This document shows positions 57,653 to 64,000 of a stretch of DNA of 64,000 nucleotides, piece by piece (the stretch's first letter is position 1; every line of letters begins with the position of its first letter). The DNA lies in the NCBI GenBank assembly GCA_021399445.1, contig JAJTUQ010000005.1, forward strand, positions 4,526,001-4,590,000, given 5' to 3'. A model generated the notes under the pieces. It ran no database searches. It was not told the origin of the DNA and saw only the letters and a list, made by a program, of their open reading frames with translations. The stretch is from Xylogone sp. PMI_703 (Eukaryota > Ascomycota > Leotiomycetes). Both the position numbers and the translations under genes were made by a program.

Positions 57653-58313
57653 AAATGGGATTGAGAGGGAATGGAAGATTTTTGAGAGCAGAGGGTGATG
57701 AGGGTGCTATAAATACTCGAGATCTAAAGCTCATTAACTAGTGAATGCGGTACTATACCTGGTGAATTATAATAATTCAATGATTCAGTAATCCAAAGTA
57801 TTGTTTCGAGCTCTGAATATTCAATTCTGCCGCCGCAACATTCAATGTTTTAATGGAATATAAAAATTCAATCACGCTGTAAGAGTCAATATGACCTGCT
57901 TCAAAAGACAACGCATCTGCTATTCACGTTTGTTCAGGTGTATGATTCAATATTTAGATTCATTCATTATCATTCTTAACCTAGGAGCTTGAAACCTCCC
58001 GGTTCGGCGTCCTTAAAGTTCAAGGCGTTATACTCTTACATTCAAAAGACGAGGATACCCCTCCATAAGCTTCTTCCAGCATCCACTGGGACGAAAAAGG
58101 TGCCGCAAGAGATAAGTAGGCCGATTCAAGTTGTGCCACCCTGCTCCCCCCTTGGACCCGTCCATCTCCTCACTTGGACAATATCATGTCTCCCGTAATC
58201 AGGACTAACCTTTACTGGGATATCATGGAAAATCTCGTCATTACGCCATAAAAAGTGACTGGCTGTCGCATGACCATTTGACTTGAAATCCTCAAATTTC
58301 CTAAATATCTTCA

Positions 58314-60306
58314 TCATCTCCACATATCATATCTTTGGCTCTTTCTCTTCCCTTTCTCTCCCGCGCTACTACTTGGCCGAGCGTGCGCTCCTCCATCGTC
58401 GTCTGCAGGAACTGCTAAAAGACCACCAAAGCCATTGCCAACAATAACACTCTTGCGAACATCATTTCGACCGTTGGCGCTCCAGCTTTTCGCCATGGTG
58501 TCACTGAGACCGTAACTACTGAGCGGCCGTAACTGCGTCATTGAACCTCGCCGACCAGGCCCCGTAGGTGGCAGGAGATGCGTGAAGGACCAGTCAGCTT
58601 CTGACAGGGATTTAGTGTATATATTGAGCTCTTTCCCAATAGTTGGCCGAGCCTGAGGATTACGATTATTTGAGGAAAAGGACTGAGGTGAGGATCCCTG
58701 TTGTGGAGAAAGGGAGGAATGTCTGGCATTGGGCGATTGTGGGTAGAGATTTTGCTGTGCAAATGGATTATTAGAACTAAATCGGTTGGTGTTGATAGTC
58801 CCTCCAGAACCACGACGGGCACCATTGTAGGTAGGTGCGGAAAGGGAATTTTGTGACGGAGGACGGAAGTTATCCGGATCCGAAGCAAAGGCCGGTAATG
58901 GCGGTGCAAGATCAAGCAATGCTTCAGGAAAGTCAGGATCACGAACGTAAAGGTCCTGGAGGTTTGGTAGGCCGTTTGCAGTTATTGATGAGGCGAGATA
59001 GGCGTAGTACCCTACAACGGGGTTGGTGTAAGCATGTCCAGAGGTTGAGGATATGATTTCATAGTGGAGGGACTTGAGGGAATTGGATGATAGAAGAGTT
59101 GTAGCAGCTTTAGGTGGGAAGACGGTGGAGACGGTTTCGACGATGGAGAGAGATGTTAGGTAAGGTGCAGCTGCAAGAATTTGATAGAGTGTTGAGGGAT
59201 GGACGCCAGTCGATGTAAAAGACAAGGTTTTAAGAGTATGGTGAGCATGTGGCTGGGATAGGTAGGAGACTATTCCATCGGAAGTAATATTAGGGGTGTC
59301 TTCGAAGACGAGCTCGACAAAGGAAGGTAGGGGAGGTAGATAGTCATTCTGAACAAAGATGTCATCAGTGAACATCTCCATATTCTTGACTTTCAGCGCC
59401 TGCAGATGAGGTAGAGCTCCAAGAGCTTCTCGTATAATGGTGGGATCCATATTGAGGTGTGAAAGCTCCAGCACTTCCAGATTTCGCCAGAGCATGCCAC
59501 TAGTCAATTGCTCCAAGCTCTTCTCTGCACCGTGTGAATAACTCATTTTCCTAATATCTGGACATCGGCCCTGGACTTCTTGCTTCAAGGTATTGCATGA
59601 CGGATCATCCGTGTAGAATCCTTCTGGGAGGTCGATATATCTCAAATTGGGAGCAACTGCAGCTATACGCGCCAGGTCTGGCTTGCAGGTTTCTCGCGTC
59701 ATGTACGGGACCTTGAAAAATAAGAGCAGCATAGCAAAGCCTGTCGGGTCTTCCCATAGCGTCCTGCAGAGTAACCGCAGCCTCGCCTGCGCTGTGTCTT
59801 CCGGTTCAGCATTGCGGCTCAGGAATGAGCGTCGTTTGCGCTTCTCGGCTAGGATTTCCTCTCGCTCGCAGTAGTGAACGGCATCAATGCGAATGCTGTG
59901 GTATCTATAGATGCAATCAGCGTTAATCTTTCCCTTGAAATGCATACACAAGCTGTAGATAGGGCGCCCCCAGATGGAAGCCATGAAGAAAAGGCGCCAC
60001 TCACAAGATCTGTGCCGCAATGGTCCTCCATCGCCGGCTCACCTGCGCGCAGTGCGCCAGATCCCTTAAATCACAAAGCATACATGCATCCTCAGTGGCC
60101 GAACCTTCGCAGCTTTCGTAGCTCTCATCGATTGCATGTGGGCAAACAAACGTAAAGATTCTTTGCAGAATGACTGAACTGAGTCTGGAAGAGAGATCTA
60201 CAGTTGGAGGTCGCATCATCTGCTGTGGGGTGCCGTTAAAGGCCTGCGGGGGATACAGCCCAACATCCTTTGTGCTGGACTTCTTCTTGCGCCTGAACCA
60301 CTTCAT
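58314..60306 (-). CDS. F-box protein with leucine-rich-repeat-like region, 2 exons, 630 aa
   Basis: Probable substrate receptor of an SCF ubiquitin ligase. Model complement(join(58314..59904, 60005..60306)). It starts MKWFRRKKKSSTKDVGLYPP. The F-box-like segment is SSRLSSVILQRIFTFVCPHA, then LRDLAHCAQVSRRWRTIAAQ (about residues 38-101), joined by splicing to ILYHSIRIDAVHYCERE. The middle has irregular Leu-rich repeats (LARIAAVAPNLRYIDLPEGF, LWRNLEVLELSHLNMD, LPHLQALKVKNMEMF, HHTLKTLSFTSTGVHP, LPNLQDLYVRDPDFPEA). The C-terminal 200 residues are disordered, rich in Ser, Asn and Gln (SSNNPFAQQNLYPQSPN). It resembles the conserved Pezizomycotina F-box/LRR type; the substrate is unknown. Confidence 0.88.
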
Positions 60307-62182
60307 GGTGATGAATGTGGCAAGAAGACAATCCCTCCCTCTGAGGATAGAGTCTGGGGAGGATGAGACTGGAGGAGAGAGGGGAATGAGGAGAAGGGAG
60401 AAGAAGGGAGGAGGAGAGAACTGTAATAGCTCCAGTGTGCGGCCAGGTGAGAGGCACGAGGTCAAGGCTCGGGGCCCAAGGCTGAGGCCGACCAGGGGGC
60501 GGACGGGCGGCCCAGGGACAGCGAATTAGTGGCGTGCGCTGGCGATACAGGGTCCTGGCTTCCCATCGGGCGCGCGCAAGTGAAATTACCACCGCAAACC
60601 CGGGGGAAATGAAATCTGACTGTGCACAACACCAAATCGCCCTCCAGCTGCGACTGTTGCTGCTGCTCTACTGGCTGGTGGAGGCGCATTGCGGCGCCCA
60701 AGGAGGATCGTTATATCACTAGGCCTCTTCCAGCCAGTAATATCACAGCAATTAAGGTTTTCTTGGGCCGTTTTGGCACTGGGCTTGAGCAGAGGTCGCA
60801 GAGGTCGCAGAGGTAAAACGCCAGGCTCGGCAGCTCTGCACCGGGTTCATCCAACGACCTTTCCCTTTCAATCCACGCCGATCATCCCCAACATCGTTGC
60901 AATCACCGTTATCTCTACGGAGTACGGAGCCACGGAGGATTCAAGACAGGCAGACAAAGGTACACAATTACTGCACATCATTGTACATGCTCTCTTTGTG
61001 GTCATGTCACGTCGAATTCGATCTGCTAGCAGAAATGCTGTCGACGCCAAGCCCATACGTGTAACCAGTCGTTTCCAACACAATTCGGCTACTTGAGACA
61101 GGAGAAATTCAGTGGAAGGTCCCGATCTCATATTTTGCGTGTTGTCTTGTCAGTACTGAACAACTCAGGCGCCATTACTAATGAGCCAGTCTCTCTAAGC
61201 TCTTTGTGCAGATGTTGTTTCATATAGGAGTCACCAGCATCGTCTCGATCTAACACACACACTCTCGAGCCTCTCAGCTAGGAAGGAGTGCACATGCCAT
61301 AGCTCCATCTTGCTCTCTCTGGAGCTTCTCTTTGCGGCCATCAGTTAACCAGGAAGAACCCGTTGAGCTATTTATGTGCACTGGTATCGTCGTATCACTG
61401 CGCTTCGACGCCAACGTCAACTATCCGCATTTGGAGGAAGTCGACCCAGGTTGTATCATCCCAATCCTCCAATGTAACACTGGTTCCTAAACGAAAGTGC
61501 GAACGGTCTTTTTCGGATGTACGTACGGAGTAGAGAGACTCAAAGTGTCTTACTTGCTTTCTAAGCATGCAACCGAATGAAACCCAATTCTTAACGTGCT
61601 GTAAGTCATTGCTTGGGATCAATGCTTTGATAAGAAACATACAGTAAACATATGCTATTCCCCGGTTGTTTATACTGGAAAGCATCGCCATGCGCTATAT
61701 TTAGGTTGTATTTTTTTTTAATCCTTAGTCCTATGAAACTCTTAAGCGCCTAGGAAGAGAGACTCGCTAGAACAGGCATGGCTCTGGATTGTGGGATGAT
61801 ACCCTATTCAAAATCAGTAAACGATGGAATCCAATCTCCTGAATTCAAAGCATGTAAAGGGTTGAAACATGTTTCTATACAATCACCTTTTTATAACCAG
61901 GGGCGGAATAATGACGTTCAGGGCTCGGATCGGATTACCCCACAGTCGCCCTAGCAGCTTGGGTATGTGCACGGCTACCCTGGACATGCCTAGAACGAGA
62001 CGACAGTTGAAAAGTGTCCCCTCCAGCTTACCTACACAAAAAGCCGAATGTCTTGAGTAGCAACATCAATTGAACTCTGCCCAAGAAGCCTTTGGCACAT
62101 AGCATCTGCTCATGGAATAGTGCAGCAGGGCAGGCCCAATAATTTCTCCTCTTTACGGTATTCCCATCAAAAAGAGGCCACG
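60307..62182. other. Divergent intergenic region of the F-box and SPC3 genes, no gene seen
   Basis: About 1.9 kb. From 60430 to 60860 it looks GC-richer and includes three nonamer copies (60789-60815). The frame at 60689-61096 is not supported by homology. The rest is ordinary upstream sequence. Confidence 0.5.
60789..60814. repeat. Three tandem GCAGAGGTC nonamers
   Basis: GCAGAGGTC twice and GCAGAGGT directly after. It lies in the GC-richer stretch upstream of the F-box gene. Confidence 0.8.
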
Positions 62183-62918
62183 ATGCATTCCACCCTCGTG
62201 CGCGCGCAGAACGTCTTTGGCTTCTTCACCACTGTTGCCTTCTTCGTCGCAGCTTTCATTGCTCTCTCAGACTTCTCACAACCAAGAACGCCACAGGCCG
62301 AGGTCTTCGTGAAAGATATTCAAGTGTATGTTCAGAAAATGCTCCTCTAAATTCCCTATGCGTCTCTAAAAGATGTAATCTAACATCTCCAAAAATAGAT
62401 CGAAGGGCCGTCCACACTACTACTCCCAGAAAAAAGAAGAATACGCCTCAATCCGCTTTACCCTAAATGCAGACTTCTCCTCCCTATTCACCTGGAACAC
62501 AAAGCAAATCTTCGTCTACGTAACCGCCTCCTGGCCCACCAGCAACGTCACCAACGAAGCCGTAATCTGGGACTCGATCATCACCTCCCCGAGCGCCGAC
62601 CACCTCACGAACATCGGCCCAATAGCTAAAAAGAAGCTGATCAAATCCGCAAAGGGCAAATCGATCGACCCATCCCGTGGCAAGATCAACCTCAAGAACC
62701 AGAGACCCAAGTACCAGATTACTGCTCCCGGAGGGAAGGTCGCAGAGACGAAGGATGTGGTATTAAAGGTGCATTATAATGTTCAGCCGTGGGTGGGGGC
62801 TCTCACCTGGAGCCCTGGATGGGAGTTTGGGAAGTGGGAGAAGATCAAGGGCGGAGTCTCGAAAGTGTTTTCGCTTCCTAAGTTGAAGAGTAAGGATGGG
62901 AAGCGGGCTGCGGCTTGA
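62183..62918 (+). CDS. spc3: Signal peptidase complex subunit SPC3 (SPCS3/SPC22-23), 2 exons, 220 aa
   Basis: Essential accessory subunit of the ER signal peptidase; single-pass type II membrane protein. Model join(62183..62325, 62399..62918), phase 2. It starts MHSTLVRAQNVFGFFTTVAF, with one TM helix at about residues 12-30. The lumenal domain follows: QVSKGRPHYYSQKKEEYASI, then RFTLNADFSSLFTWNTKQIF and VYVTASWPTSNVTNEAVIWD. This is the SPC22 signature (N-x-D-L-x-x-L-F-x-W-N-x-K-Q-x-F-x-Y), with an N-glycosylation sequon (NVT). Near the C-terminus come the usual YNVQPWVGALTW and the basic tail KLKSKDGKRAAA. It is longer than the yeast protein (184 aa), as usual in filamentous fungi. Confidence 0.95.
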
Positions 62919-63603
62919 TTTGGCTTTGAGAGGGCTTGAGTAATCTTTAGGAGTTGTAGTTATACGCGCGGCACAAGCTGCTACTTTTAAAATGGAATCA
63001 TAAGAGAGACTGGCCCTTATCTCAAGGTTTTGGGCTTTAGGATTAGAGGGTGACGATTTTTAAATATTATGATACTGCTAATGAAGTACACTTCATGCCG
63101 ACTTCTAGTCCTGTTGTTGCACTTCCCGCTGAGATATCACGCTAATGCGGGTTTCAGCCTTCAAAGAAGGTAGCTATACAGCCCAAAATAATATGATTGC
63201 AAATAAGGACCCCCGGGAGCGCCGTAATGGGAACACGGTCAGGTCAACTCGGTCAGGTCTAAAGCAAGGAAAGGGTTTATGGCCCAGTAATGGTGATATC
63301 ACTGCATTACTGGGAGAGGCGTAGAGTCTTAGTAGCACGAACTCTTTTGATATTTGGTAGCTTTTTTTCTCCCCTTTTTTGCTAGAAACAGGAAAAGGAA
63401 AGGAATGCTTTTTGGATGTGTAATATGATTGTATTCCCTTTTCCTCTATTATATATCCAACGTGATCGAGATATTGATAACAAACTTTTCCCAATAGTAT
63501 ATAACACCAATTCTATATCTTACGCTCGTAATATGCCATAACCATAACATCATTAATTTTTTGACATAAATACCAAACTCTTGGTAATCCAGTGACTTGA
63601 ATA
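62919..63603. other. Intergenic region between convergent genes, no gene seen
   Basis: 3' flanks of spc3 and the transporter. The minus-strand frame at 63174-63494 has no support. Confidence 0.5.
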
Positions 63604-64000
63604 TCAGTATTTCACGCGTAATCCCCATCCTCCCTTTATAATCCTCACCATCCCGAGGGCTATGGCAGCACCCACATAACACAATCCTGTCCAAAGGATA
63701 AGCCCCCAGTACTTACCTCCATCCGCTACAAGAATCTGTCCCGCGATCGGGATCCCCGTTAGACAGCCCACACTGACAATGGTGTAGCATGTAGCGTAGT
63801 ACCTGCCGTAATCCTGCGTATCGCACAGCTGTCCCACACAGACAGGAGTGAGGGAGATATTACTACCTGATGCAAAGCCGTAGAGGACACTAAACAAAAT
63901 GAGTGCCCCCTTGACATCACCAAAGGGAAGCCAGATAGCGAAAATGAGAATGATGGTAAAGAGAACAGCAAGGACAGCGGTGTTGTAGCGCCCAATTTTG
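63604..64000 (-). CDS. Major facilitator superfamily transporter, C-terminal part (runs off the window)
   Basis: Partial gene; the 5' part lies beyond 64000. The visible 132 codons begin KIGRYNTAVLAVLFTIILIF and contain four hydrophobic helices: AVLAVLFTIILIFAIWLPFG, ALILFSVLYGFASGSNISLT, IVSVGCLTGIPIAGQILVA and GLILWTGLCYVGAAIALGMV. The segment GFASGSNISLTPVCVGQLCD and the loop YGRYYATCYT match fungal monocarboxylate-type (MCT/MCH) permeases. The protein ends with GGWGLRVKY. The substrate cannot be inferred. Confidence 0.88.
   Translation of the reverse strand, partial: KIGRYNTAVLAVLFTIILIFAIWLPFGDVKGALILFSVLYGFASGSNISLTPVCVGQLCDTQDYGRYYATCYTIVSVGCLTGIPIAGQILVADGGKYWGLILWTGLCYVGAAIALGMVRIIKGGWGLRVKY

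Larger units (their letters stand above)
54278..58313. other. 4-kb gene-poor region between gsy-1 and the F-box gene
   Basis: Begins with the AT/T-rich 3' flank of gsy-1; a 132-codon hydrophobic frame at 54523-54921 comes from this T-richness and is not called. From about 55480 to 57650 coding-like but interrupted fragments occur on both strands (described separately). From 57750 to 57990 the DNA is AT-rich with the word ATTCAAT scattered about seven times. No intact gene was recognised. Confidence 0.55.

Noticed and set aside
60689..61096. 135-codon plus-strand frame in the F-box/SPC3 intergenic region
   Set aside because: Begins in tandem GCAGAGGTC repeats (GRRGRRG) and shows no homology.
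1..64000. Search for transposons, CRISPR arrays, rRNA and a biosynthetic gene cluster
   Set aside because: No transposase, reverse transcriptase, NRPS/PKS or cluster-type enzyme set was recognised; the genes are mostly conserved housekeeping functions.

Overview
The window is eukaryotic nuclear DNA from a filamentous ascomycete (Pezizomycotina). Most genes carry short introns (about 45-215 bases) with GTAAGT/GTATGT-type donors and CTAAC/CTGAC-like branch points. The gene set is typical of these fungi: HapX, LCL2, Cyk3 with a transglutaminase-like fold, a DUF3431 membrane protein, V-ATPase subunit A and glycogen synthase. The class is not settled by the sequence; a leotiomycete would fit, but that is a guess. 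I saw no intact transposon, CRISPR array, rRNA or convincing tRNA. Exon structures below were worked out by hand from splice motifs, reading phase and protein-family continuity.

Region by region. 0-8.6 kb: a short-chain dehydrogenase/reductase, an alpha-methylacyl-CoA racemase-type CoA transferase, the dynamin-like GTPase Vps1 (minus strand) and, divergently, a ribokinase. 8.9-17.5 kb: a WDR26/Gid7 homologue of the GID/CTLH ubiquitin ligase (minus), V-ATPase catalytic subunit A (plus) and a germinal-centre-type Ste20 kinase (minus). 18.3-26.1 kb: the cytokinesis protein Cyk3, head to head with that kinase, then a roughly 10-TM protein with a DUF3431 domain. 26.3-32.5 kb: a compact block with mitoribosomal bL27m, LCL2, mitoribosomal uL1m, COG subunit 2 and, divergent from COG2, the iron regulator HapX. 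33.3-38 kb: a secreted RNase T2 and a CorA-like membrane protein. 39.9-49.4 kb: a 1.7-kaa RasGAP-like protein and an 856-aa orphan with three degenerate repeats. 51.8-54.3 kb: glycogen synthase. 54.3-58.3 kb: a gene-poor stretch with what look like decayed coding fragments. 58.3-64 kb: an F-box protein, signal peptidase subunit SPC3 and the 3' end of a major-facilitator transporter cut by the window edge.

These genes do not form a biosynthetic cluster. Most are housekeeping functions: endomembrane traffic (Vps1, COG2, SPC3, V-ATPase, LCL2), mitochondrial translation, septation (GCK kinase and Cyk3), carbon storage and gluconeogenic control (glycogen synthase, GID) and iron control (HapX). The most informative non-coding feature is the COG2-hapX promoter, which holds a perfect ATCWGATAA iron-GATA-factor site 169 bases before the hapX start, together with CCAAT boxes. 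Three long upstream regions (about 38.3-39.7, 49.8-51.3 and 60.4-60.9 kb) look GC-richer than their surroundings and hold small tandem and inverted repeats.
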